Of a stretch of DNA of 39,401 bases, positions 32,532 to 39,401 are shown piece after piece. Source of the stretch: Planctomycetota bacterium. GTDB taxonomy: Bacteria; Planctomycetota; UBA1135; GCA-002686595. The translations under genes and the position numbers were made by a program. Positions within the stretch are counted from its first letter, which is position 1. Every line of letters begins with the position of its first letter. The notes beneath the pieces are model-generated. The model searched no databases. It saw nothing but the letters and a program-made list of their open reading frames with translations, and was not told the origin of the DNA. The stretch lies in assembly GCA_002686265.1 (NCBI GenBank), contig NZBA01000087.1:1-39401 (forward strand). Direction: 5' to 3'.

Positions 32532-34544
32532 TCACTCCAGGAAGAACGGGCTCGACCAGGCTAGGCCGCCGTCGGCCTGGACGACCCGCAGGTAGACGTA
32601 CTCGCCGGGCTCGAGGTTCTCGAGGAAGCTGGCGGATCGCAGGTCCTCGCGATCGCCGACGAGGGTGCGTTCGGCGAGCGCACCGCTGCGTATGAGATCG
32701 ACGTGCTCGATCGTAGTCGTTGCAGAGACGCGCAAGTCCAGGCGTGCGCGCCCGGCGACGGCCGCTGCGGGAATCGTCGCCCCCATCGGGTATCCGCCCA
32801 AGGAGACCTCCAGCAGGATGCGCGGGCCGCTCGTCGCGTAGGTCCTTCGCGCACGCATGGCCGCGAGCAGGCTCGCGCGGGAGAGCTCGTCGGCGCGGAT
32901 CGCCGCCAGACCGCCGTTGCCGAGGCGTGCCGCACGCTTGCGGTCGGCGCTTGCTGCCTGGTACCCGTAGAAGGGCGAGAGGTGCGCCAGGCCCGGATGC
33001 CCGTCGTGCCCGTCGCTGCTGCCGACGAAGCCGAGGGTGAAGCCCTTGCCGAGGGCGTCGCGAACGGAGTTGCCCGGCAGGAACGAGTAGATGCGCGAGG
33101 GCGAGTCGGCGGCCTCGCTGCTGCCGTGGACGCTCATCACCTCGGTCACCGGCTCCAGCACCGGGTCGGGGGCGAAGGACCAGTCCGTGGCAACCGGCCC
33201 ACCGGCGGAGTGATGGGCGAAGGTCAGCGCGGAGTGCCCGCGCAGGGCATCCCAGAGCTCGGCGGGCGTGTCGAAGCGCTCGTCGAGGGAGCTCAACACC
33301 TCGCCGTCATCCTCGAAGTAGAGGACGTGGCGATGGCCGTGGATCCAGTTGGTCCACTCGTAGGCGAGCAGCGTCACGAAGCGGCCAGGCTCGTGGAACG
33401 CGCTGACCTGGCGCCGGATCTCCTCCCACATCTCGGGGCGCTGATCGAGGAAGTGCATCATCCCGTAGTGGTCGTGGTCGGTGAGCGCGATCAGATCCAG
33501 GCCCGCCACGTCGCGCGCGTAGCGAAAGTAGTCCTCCGGTAGACCCGTGCCGTCGGAGAGGTTGGAGTGGCCGTGCAGGTCGCCCCAGAAAACCGGGTCG
33601 CCGCCCTCCTCGACCCAGAGCGGGTTGCTGCGCGCCTCGAAGCGCAGGCCGTCGCCTTCGAAGGTCGCCTCCACGCGCCAGGCGCCCGTGGCCGGAGCCT
33701 CGAGCAAGAGCGTGCGGCAACCGCCCTCTTCGGCGGTCAGCTCGATTCGTTCGGGGAGCGCGAAGCCCGCGGGGTGGGACCGCAGGGAGAGGCTGCCGTT
33801 CACCTCGCAGCCGTGACTAGCGGCGCCGTCGAGGACCGCGACGGTCAGGCGCACCGGCCCGCCGGGACGTGCCGTGGCTTCGAGGTGGGCCACGAGCATG
33901 GCCGCCTGGGCGGGCAGGATGTCGATCGTGGGGCAGCCCTCGATGCGCCCGCGGATTCCGTCACCGTCTCCGTCCACCGCGAACAGGAACAGGGAGCCGC
34001 GCTCGGCGTACTGATCGGGGAGCGCCCCGGCGGGCCCGGCGCCGTAGGTGAGGTCGATGTGCTCCCCTTCCTCCAAGGAGCGTCCGCCGATCTCGACCTG
34101 CAACAAGGTGCGCTGCAGGGTGCGAGGCGTCAGCTCAACGCCTTCGGCTTCGCAGCTCACGAGAGTGAAGCCCGGCGCCTGCTCGCGTGTCGGCTGCGGC
34201 GTGCTCCAACCCCAGAAGGGCGGGACCTGGAAGTAGAGCGCACCGCCAACTTGCAGGCCGTGGGGGCCGACCTCGTAGCGGAAGGTCCAGCTCTGGGGGC
34301 GGCCGACGCGCGCGTGGCCGTCTTCGCCCTCCGCGAGGACCAACCACGCGCGCCCGCCGCCGTCGGAGGGGTGGCGCTCGGCGGCGAGATCGGCGCGCAG
34401 CTCGGCAAGGACGGCGGGCTTGGCGGTCGGGGGCGCGTCCCCGTTCCCGGACCGTGAGGGGCCCGGCTTGGGTTCGTCCGCCCGGGAGCACGCCGGCGCA
34501 AGGAAGAGCACGAGACAGGCGGCGGCGCGGGTGAGGGCGGTCAT
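32532..34544 (-). CDS. PHP-domain (CehA/McbA-like, DUF3604-type) lipoprotein
   Basis: 670 residues from the ATG at 34544. MTALTRAAACLVLFLAPACSR looks like a lipoprotein signal, though the lipobox (LAPAC) is loose. The first 330 residues are beta-rich, possibly Ig-like ('RAWLVLAEGEDGHARVGRPQSW', 'VDGDGDGIRGRIEGCPTIDI', calcium-site-like DGDGDG). The PHP metallo-domain follows: GDLHGHSNLSDGTG, IALTDHDH, TFAHHSAGG and GSSDGHDGHPG carry the His/Asp metal ligands. A C-terminal beta-domain ends 'EPGEYVYLRVVQADGGLAWSS'. Relatives include CehA/McbA carbamate and phosphonate-ester hydrolases and many uncharacterised secreted PHP proteins, so substrate is open. It ends 10 bases from the convergent HDOD-REC-GGDEF gene and carries a 15-bp hairpin in its leader. 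Confidence 0.82.
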   Translation of the reverse strand: MTALTRAAACLVLFLAPACSRADEPKPGPSRSGNGDAPPTAKPAVLAELRADLAAERHPSDGGGRAWLVLAEGEDGHARVGRPQSWTFRYEVGPHGLQVGGALYFQVPPFWGWSTPQPTREQAPGFTLVSCEAEGVELTPRTLQRTLLQVEIGGRSLEEGEHIDLTYGAGPAGALPDQYAERGSLFLFAVDGDGDGIRGRIEGCPTIDILPAQAAMLVAHLEATARPGGPVRLTVAVLDGAASHGCEVNGSLSLRSHPAGFALPERIELTAEEGGCRTLLLEAPATGAWRVEATFEGDGLRFEARSNPLWVEEGGDPVFWGDLHGHSNLSDGTGLPEDYFRYARDVAGLDLIALTDHDHYGMMHFLDQRPEMWEEIRRQVSAFHEPGRFVTLLAYEWTNWIHGHRHVLYFEDDGEVLSSLDERFDTPAELWDALRGHSALTFAHHSAGGPVATDWSFAPDPVLEPVTEVMSVHGSSEAADSPSRIYSFLPGNSVRDALGKGFTLGFVGSSDGHDGHPGLAHLSPFYGYQAASADRKRAARLGNGGLAAIRADELSRASLLAAMRARRTYATSGPRILLEVSLGGYPMGATIPAAAVAGRARLDLRVSATTTIEHVDLIRSGALAERTLVGDREDLRSASFLENLEPGEYVYLRVVQADGGLAWSSPFFLE

Positions 34545-34563
34545 GAGCGGGGAGCGCGCGTGA

Positions 34564-34599
34564 GCCGTGTCGGGTTCGCACGAAGCGAACCGGCACGGC
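34564..34599. promoter_or_regulatory. Long hairpin or operator in the leader of the PHP-domain gene
   Basis: GCCGTGTCGGgTTCGC (34564-34579) pairs with GCGAACCGGCACGGC (34585-34599): 15 pairs with one bulged G and one T-G wobble on the plus strand, loop ACGAA. It ends 20 bases before the ATG at 34544 on the minus strand. It could be a 5' mRNA structure or a dimeric operator (core GGTTCGC-N5-GCGAACC). There is no T-tract on either side. Confidence 0.55.
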
Positions 34600-34892
34600 G
34601 AGTGGCCCCGATGGTGCGCTCGCGCGTGCTCCGGCCGTCTATTCTGCGTACGGCGCAGGCGGTTCCACAAGCCTTCGAGACACGCAAGGAGCCGCGTCAC
34701 CTGTTCGTCGTCTCGCACCCCGCCACCGGCAGGTCTGGGTGGACGTCGTTTGAGCTCCGCTCCAGGCGCCAACCGCGGACGGACCGAGGAGGGTCGGCGG
34801 CGCCCGCGGGAGTCGGTCGACCGGCTCATGGCTGCGATGGCGAGGGTGACAAACCCGCGGATCCGCGTCGGGCAGGGTGTAGACTCCCGCCC
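34600..34892. other. Divergent intergenic region between the PHP gene and fhs
   Basis: With the hairpin, about 350 bases separate the two divergent starts (34544 and 34893). No protein frame is convincing. A TAGACT -10-like hexamer (34880-34885) lies only eight bases before the fhs GTG. That would mean a nearly leaderless transcript, but no -35 is at the right spacing. CGTCTATTCTG near 34640 is the only other A/T-rich spot. Confidence 0.35.
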
Positions 34893-36557
34893 GTGGCTAC
34901 CGACATCGAGATCGCGCGTGAGAAGACCCTGCTGCCCATCGAGAAGATTGCGGAGCAGCTCGACCTGGCTGAGGGCGACCTCGAGCTCTACGGCCGGTAC
35001 AAGGCCAAGGTGCGGGCCGACGCCCTCGCCGAGCGAGAGCTCACGGGGAAGCTGATCCTCGTCTCCGCCGTGACGCCCACCCCCGCGGGCGAAGGGAAGA
35101 CCACGGTCACTGTCGGGCTTGGCCAGGCTCTCGGCAAGCTCGGCCTGAAGGGTGCGATTTCCATCCGCGAGCCGTCGCTGGGCCCGTGCATGGGGATGAA
35201 GGGCGGCGCGACCGGCGGCGGCCACGCCCAGGTCCTCCCGATGGAGGACATCAACCTGCACTTCACAGGCGACCTGCACGCGATCACCGCCGCGAACAAC
35301 CTCCTCGCGGCCCTAGTCGACAATCAAATCTACTTCCGCCACGATCCGCCGATCGACCCGCGGCGCGTCACCTGGCGCCGCGTGCTCGACATGAACGACC
35401 GCCCGCTGCGCAACGGTGTGATCGGGCTCGGCGGCCCCACCTCGGGCGTGCCCCGTGAAACGGGATTCGACATCACCGCCGCGTCGGAGGTGATGGCCGT
35501 GCTCTGTTTGGCCGAGGATCTCACCGACCTCGAGGCGCGCCTTGGGCGCATCATCGTCGGGTACGGCTACGACAACTCGCCGGTGACGGCCGCGGACCTC
35601 GGTGCCACGGGGGCGATGGTCGCCCTCCTCAAGGACGCGGTGAAACCCAACCTCGTCCAGACCCTCGACGAAACACCGGCCTTCGTCCACGGCGGTCCCT
35701 TTGCGAACATCGCCCACGGGACCAGCAGCGTCATCGCGGCCAAGACGGCTCTGCGCCTGGCGGACTACGTCATCACCGAGGCGGGGTTCGGTTTCGACCT
35801 CGGCGCCGCGAAGTTCTTCGACATCATGTGTCGCCAGTCGGGGCTGCAGCCGTCATGCGTGATCTTGGTGGCGACCGTGCGCGCACTCAAGATGCACGGA
35901 GGCGTGGCGCTCTCCGAGTTGGATCGCCCAGACCCCGAGGCCGTCCGGCGCGGGCTCCCCAACCTGGAGAAGCACCTCGAGACGAACGAGTTCTTCGGCG
36001 TGGGCGAGCTGGTGACGGTAAACCGGTTCAGCGGGGACACAGAGGAGGAGATCGCCGTCGTGCTCGAGTGCTGCGCCGAGCTCGGCTATCAGGCTGCCGT
36101 AGCCGATGTCTGGGGACGAGGGGGCGAGGGAGGCATGGAGGCGGCGCGCAAGATGGTCGCGATCGCCGACGCTTTCGAGGGCGAGTTCCAGCACCTCTAC
36201 GCCCTCGAGGAGAGCGTCGAGGAGAAGATCCGCAAGGTGAGCGAGAGGGTCTACGGCGCACACGCCGTCGACTTCACGCCCCGGGCGAAGAAGGACATCG
36301 CGCGGATCGAGAGCCTGGGCCTCGCCGAGCTGCCGATCTGCATCGCGAAGACTCAGCAGTCCCTCAGCGACAACCCCAAGCTCCTTGGGCGGCCGAAGGA
36401 CTTCGTCGTCACGGTGCGCGAGATCCTGGTGAGTGCCGGGGCCGGCTTCCTGGTCCCGATCACCGGCGACATCATGTGCATGCCGGGACTCCCGCGTCGG
36501 CCCGCGGCCCTCGACATCGGTCTCGACGCCGCCGGAGAAGTCCGCGGGCTGGCCTGA
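34893..36557 (+). CDS. fhs: Formate-tetrahydrofolate ligase
   Basis: 554 residues from GTG 34893, the standard length. The enzyme makes 10-formyl-tetrahydrofolate from formate, ATP and tetrahydrofolate, feeding one-carbon metabolism. Nucleotide-binding TPTPAGEGKTT occupies residues 61-71. 'LREPSLGPCMG(M)KGGATGGGHAQVLPME' (here IREPSLGP...), 'INLHFTGDLHAITAANNLLAALVDN' and 'VRALKMHGGV' are family hallmarks, and the ending 'GAGFLVPITGDIMCMPGLPRRPAALDIGLD' is complete. The open frame extending upstream to 34560 is filler. No clear ribosome-binding site is seen. It is monocistronic here, convergent with the peroxidase fusion gene. Confidence 0.97.
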   Translation: MATDIEIAREKTLLPIEKIAEQLDLAEGDLELYGRYKAKVRADALAERELTGKLILVSAVTPTPAGEGKTTVTVGLGQALGKLGLKGAISIREPSLGPCMGMKGGATGGGHAQVLPMEDINLHFTGDLHAITAANNLLAALVDNQIYFRHDPPIDPRRVTWRRVLDMNDRPLRNGVIGLGGPTSGVPRETGFDITAASEVMAVLCLAEDLTDLEARLGRIIVGYGYDNSPVTAADLGATGAMVALLKDAVKPNLVQTLDETPAFVHGGPFANIAHGTSSVIAAKTALRLADYVITEAGFGFDLGAAKFFDIMCRQSGLQPSCVILVATVRALKMHGGVALSELDRPDPEAVRRGLPNLEKHLETNEFFGVGELVTVNRFSGDTEEEIAVVLECCAELGYQAAVADVWGRGGEGGMEAARKMVAIADAFEGEFQHLYALEESVEEKIRKVSERVYGAHAVDFTPRAKKDIARIESLGLAELPICIAKTQQSLSDNPKLLGRPKDFVVTVREILVSAGAGFLVPITGDIMCMPGLPRRPAALDIGLDAAGEVRGLA

Positions 36558-36623
36558 GCCCGCGTCTTGGTGAATCACGGGGGCTGAGGGCGCCGCCGCG
36601 GCCTCGGCTGAGTCCTCGCCGGG

Positions 36624-38939
36624 TCAGAGCCCGCCGGCGAGCACCTGCCACAGCCGATGATTGGCGCGGCGGCGCAGGTCAGACCACTTCGCACCGGGCA
36701 GGACCGGCGGGAGAGTCCTGGCATCCTGCTCGTCGAAGCTGTTCGTGTAGCCGCTCAGATCCCAAGCCACGTCGGCGCCCTGGAGGCCGACCTCGAGGGC
36801 CTTGGCATCGGGTTCCTTGCCGTTGCCCGCGAACTCGTTGTCGTGGATCCAGTTGCCATCGGGGGTTGGATCGACATCGTAGGCTCGCTTGCGCTCTGAG
36901 CCGAAGAGAGCGTCCAGTCCGACAACGGCGATACCGACGGTGTCGTTGTCGCGGATCGTGTTGTTCGTCACCTCGACGCGGTCGGCGGCGAGCAGCATGA
37001 TCCCCGTTCCCGAGGGGACGTTGGCGACGACCGCCTCCGCAGCGGCGAAGTTCTCGTGGTTGTTGTTCTCGATCGTGTTGTCGCGCACGACGCAGTCAAG
37101 GGAGACCTTCGATGGGTTGTTGGGTAGCAGGAAGACTAGCACCCCTCCGGCGTTGTCGTGGACATGATTGCCCTCGACCACCGCGCCGACCGAGTTTTCG
37201 ATTTCGATGCCCGTCACGTTTCCATACACGTTGTTGTTGCGCACGACGATGTCCTTGGACTGACCGACGTAAATGCCCGCGTCTCGCACGCCGGTGACGG
37301 TGCAATCCTCGATCATGACGCCCACGACTTCGACCGGATACAGCCCATAGAGGCCCGAATCCGAGCAGCGGATGTCGCGGAAGGTGATGTCGGTCCCCAG
37401 GTTTATCATCAGCCCGTTGGCCGTGTAGTCACGGACATCGATCCCCTCGATGGTCAAGCGCGAGCCCGAACCGGTGACCGCATCGCTCAACAGGTGCTTG
37501 CCGTCCAAGATGGGGCGCGCGCCGTTGATTGTGACGCCCTCGATCGTCAGGTCGGAGACGTCGATGGCGAGGGACTCGTGGTAGGCGCCGGGCATCACGC
37601 GAATGCGCTCGCCCGGACTTGCTGCGTCGATGGCGTCCTGGATTCGGTCGCCCTCGCGCACCACGATCCCGTACTCGTCGCGCTCGACCGCGGGGGGTGG
37701 GGGCTGCTTGCCTAGCGCCTGGAAGCGCGCGAGCTCCGGGGAACGGTTGGCGAGGCGCGACACGACCGGCAGTTCCGAGGGGACCCGCGCGGGCGGCTCG
37801 GGCAGGGCCGACTCGTCGGTCAGGGCGTGCAGAAACGCGATCAAGTCGGCGCGCTCACGCTCGGAGAACTCGAAGGGGCGGATCTTGTCATCGATGTCGA
37901 TCTCACCCAGCTCGAAGGCATGGCCGCCGCCGTCGGCGTAGAAGTCGATCACGTCTTCGAGCGTGGCGAACACACCGTTGTGCATGTACGGCGCTGTCAG
38001 CGCCACGTTGCGCAAAGTCGGCACTTTGAACGCGTGCTCGTAGCCGGCGCCCGCCACCTCCCCGCGCCCGAGATCTTCCTCGGCGAGGTCGGGGTGCGGG
38101 GGCACGCCGACCACCTTGAAGTCGGGGTTGGCGAAGGTCGGCACGTTGTGACACTCGAAGCAGCGCGTCTTGAGCGAGCGGAAGGCGGCCAGACCGCGGC
38201 GTTGGGCGTCGGTGAGCGCACCGCGGTCGCCGGCGGCGTAGCGGTCGTAGGGTGAGTCGGCGGTCAGGATCGTGCGCTCGAAGGCGGCGATGGCGTCGGT
38301 CGTGTGATCGAAGGTGACCGCTTCGGTCGCCGTGCCGCCGAACGCCTCCTGGAACAAGGTCACGTACTCGGGGATCGCGGCGAGCTGCTCCACGAGCTCG
38401 TCGGCGTCCTGCGCCATTTCGCCCGCGTCCTGGATCGGGCCCGCGGCCTGCTCTTCGAGGTCGGCGGCGCGTCCGTCCCAGAACTGGCGCACGTTGTAGG
38501 CGGCGTTCCAGATCGTGGGTGAGCCCCGCCGCAGGACTTTTCCGCCGTGTCGCTCGGGTCCGATGCCTTCACCGCCGAGTCCCATGGCGAGGGCGCGGTT
38601 GTCGGAGAAGCCCAGGTCGGGGTGGTGGCAGTGGGCGCAGGAGGTCGTGTCGTCGCCCGAGAGCAGGGGATCGAAGTAGAGCAACTTCCCCAGTGCCTCC
38701 TTCTCGGGCGTCGAAGGGTTGTCGGCCCGTAGCGCCATGGGCGGGAAGCTGCGGTCGAGGTCGGTGCCCGCTGCGATGGCCTCGAAGCGTGCCAGGGCGG
38801 CCGTTTCGACGCTCTCGAGGCCGGCCCGGACGCCGCTGGGTTGGATCAGCCCGGGGATCGGGGCGTAGACGAAGAGAAGGAAGCCGGCGCCCAAGCAGCA
38901 GAGCACGGCGGACAGAGCGGTCTTGGCGCGGATTCTCAT
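36624..38939 (-). CDS. Di-haem cytochrome c peroxidase fused to a right-handed parallel beta-helix
   Basis: 771 residues. An N-terminal membrane/signal segment (about 7-29, [21 protein letters not shown]) is followed by a MauG/CcpA-type di-haem peroxidase domain (about 60-375). It has two haem-binding motifs, C101-AHC104-H105 and C260-FEC263-H264, plus the YMHNG segment (M319), the usual distal ligand of the C-terminal haem. A proline-rich linker (QPPPPAV) leads to a parallel beta-helix (about 424-720) made of 22-23-residue coils ('[19 protein letters not shown]', '[19 protein letters not shown]', '[20 protein letters not shown]'), of the NosD/C5-epimerase type. The protein acts in the periplasm. 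The peroxidase part is secure, while the role of the helix (substrate binding, glycan contact) is inferred. Confidence 0.88.
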   Translation of the reverse strand: MRIRAKTALSAVLCCLGAGFLLFVYAPIPGLIQPSGVRAGLESVETAALARFEAIAAGTDLDRSFPPMALRADNPSTPEKEALGKLLYFDPLLSGDDTTSCAHCHHPDLGFSDNRALAMGLGGEGIGPERHGGKVLRRGSPTIWNAAYNVRQFWDGRAADLEEQAAGPIQDAGEMAQDADELVEQLAAIPEYVTLFQEAFGGTATEAVTFDHTTDAIAAFERTILTADSPYDRYAAGDRGALTDAQRRGLAAFRSLKTRCFECHNVPTFANPDFKVVGVPPHPDLAEEDLGRGEVAGAGYEHAFKVPTLRNVALTAPYMHNGVFATLEDVIDFYADGGGHAFELGEIDIDDKIRPFEFSERERADLIAFLHALTDESALPEPPARVPSELPVVSRLANRSPELARFQALGKQPPPPAVERDEYGIVVREGDRIQDAIDAASPGERIRVMPGAYHESLAIDVSDLTIEGVTINGARPILDGKHLLSDAVTGSGSRLTIEGIDVRDYTANGLMINLGTDITFRDIRCSDSGLYGLYPVEVVGVMIEDCTVTGVRDAGIYVGQSKDIVVRNNNVYGNVTGIEIENSVGAVVEGNHVHDNAGGVLVFLLPNNPSKVSLDCVVRDNTIENNNHENFAAAEAVVANVPSGTGIMLLAADRVEVTNNTIRDNDTVGIAVVGLDALFGSERKRAYDVDPTPDGNWIHDNEFAGNGKEPDAKALEVGLQGADVAWDLSGYTNSFDEQDARTLPPVLPGAKWSDLRRRANHRLWQVLAGGL

Positions 38940-39085
38940 GGGCGTGAGCCTACACCTACGCCCTCGGCGCGCACCTCGTTCCAGGGGTTCTCCCCTTCTT
39001 CGGCACCCCCCTTCCCCGAAAGGACCCGGCGCGGGTTTTGATTCGGTCCTCCCCAGAGACGATTCTGGGAGCGTGCGCCCATGCC
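38940..39085. other. Intergenic region, likely promoter of the peroxidase fusion
   Basis: No gene is supported. A 6-bp inverted repeat CCCAGA/TCTGGG (39052-39057 with 39064-39069) and an A/T-richer spot (GGGTTTTGATTCGG, 39033-39046) are the only visible signals. No hexamer pair could be assigned. Confidence 0.35.
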
Positions 39086-39186
39086 CCTAGCAGCCCGTCG
39101 AAACACGCCCTGCTCCGACTTCGCCCTCCTCGCCGCGACGAAGAGGTCTTCGACTCGCTGCGGCCCTCCTTCAACGGGTTGCTAGG
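39086..39186. repeat. 101-bp inverted-repeat element with CTAGCAGCCCGT termini
   Basis: CCTAGCAGCCCGTCGAA (39086-39102) is the inverted repeat of TTCAACGGGTTGCTAGG (39170-39186), matching at 15 of 17 positions with both differences compatible with G-T pairing. The 67-base interior contains the palindrome CGAAGAGGTCTTCG (39139-39152). The end sequence CTAGCAGCCCGT is identical to that of the ribF-associated short repeat. The right arm overlaps the likely ribosome-binding site GGGAGG (39185-39190) of the next gene. Confidence 0.75.
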
Positions 39187-39203
39187 GAGGCGCTGCTCCC
39201 GTG

Positions 39204-39401
39204 ATGACCGGATTCTCCGACGCTCTGGAAGGGACCTTCTTCCGCCTCGCCGCCGGTGGGCTGTTGCCGGCGCGCTGGTTCCGTGAACGCGATCCAGCCA
39301 CCGTCGACCGTGCCGCGAAGCAGGGGGAGCTGACCCTGGAGATCGTCAGCCACTGCTGGAACTACGCCCACCTACTCTCCTATCAGCTCAGCTCCCTCGT
39401 C
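39204..39401 (+). CDS. N-terminus of a probable glycosyltransferase, cut by the window end
   Basis: The frame is open from ATG 39204 (or GTG 39201, which is closer to GGGAGG at 39185-39190) to the window edge, 66 codons. It begins MTGFSDALEGTFFRLAAGGL, then LPARWFRERDPATVDR, then the strand ELTLEIVSHCWNYAHLLSYQ. 'L-x-I-V-(S/T)-x-C-x-x-Y' followed by a helix ending LSSLV resembles the first beta-strand and helix of GT-A fold (family 2-like) glycosyltransferases. I associate similar starts with planctomycete proteins from memory. The catalytic region lies outside the window, so the call is tentative. Confidence 0.4.
   Translation, partial: MTGFSDALEGTFFRLAAGGLLPARWFRERDPATVDRAAKQGELTLEIVSHCWNYAHLLSYQLSSLV

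Noticed and set aside
1..39401. CRISPR array, prophage, transposase, toxin-antitoxin or defence island
   Set aside because: I looked for spaced direct repeats, integrase or transposase motifs and small toxin-antitoxin pairs and saw none. Gene content is housekeeping and secreted proteins.

Overview
The window is high-GC, densely coding chromosomal DNA from a free-living Gram-negative-type bacterium. It has an OprO/P-like porin, lipoproteins, a SurA-like chaperone and a periplasmic di-haem peroxidase. The best match is Planctomycetota, probably a marine, high-GC lineage. The grounds are the anchored squalene-cyclase-fold paralogues with TonB-like N-termini, a matrixin whose C-terminal domain I associate from memory with secreted planctomycete proteins, and the general protein flavour. 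No phage, transposase, CRISPR or defence locus is visible, so the window looks like core chromosome with some lineage-specific secreted proteins.

Layout. (1) 1-3886, minus strand: a porin cut by the window edge, a 600-base gap, arfB, a DUF971 gene, tRNA-Phe(GAA), ribF and def. (2) 4015-6049, plus: a TPR protein and rpsT behind a recognisable sigma70-type promoter, then a small protein with four exact heptapeptide repeats. (3) 6557-8500, plus: two secreted proteins, one a matrixin-type metalloprotease, closed by a 14-bp hairpin. (4) 8650-17531, minus: rnc, mfd and a surA-like gene, then two tandem membrane-anchored squalene-cyclase-like paralogues. (5) dgt (minus), divergent from a small lipoprotein-like gene. 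(6) 19652-22614, plus: acyl-CoA dehydrogenase and a divergent sigma70-family factor. (7) 22746-30377, plus: a compact lipoate/2-oxoacid dehydrogenase operon, lipA - E1alpha - E1beta - E2 - second E1alpha - lpd - lipB. It encodes a lipoylated dehydrogenase complex together with lipoyl synthase and octanoyltransferase. (8) An HDOD-REC-GGDEF regulator, a PHP-domain (DUF3604/CehA-McbA-like) lipoprotein, fhs, and a di-haem cytochrome c peroxidase fused to a parallel beta-helix. (9) The start of a probable glycosyltransferase at the right edge.

The most unusual signal is non-coding. Three unrelated genes (ribF, the surA-like gene, acyl-CoA dehydrogenase) end in a TAG stop that is the first three bases of the same 34-base hairpin element. 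After the TAG, 22 of 31 bases are invariant in an ungapped alignment, including the loop. A fourth, longer inverted-repeat element near the right end has the same terminal sequence (CTAGCAGCCCGT). This looks like a dispersed repeat family that supplies stop codons and perhaps terminators. Other points of interest are the peroxidase/beta-helix fusion, the two E1alpha genes around one E1beta-E2 pair, an altered GGDEF signature (SGDEL), and a 15-bp hairpin in the leader of the PHP-domain gene. All functional calls come from motif reading by eye; no database search was run.
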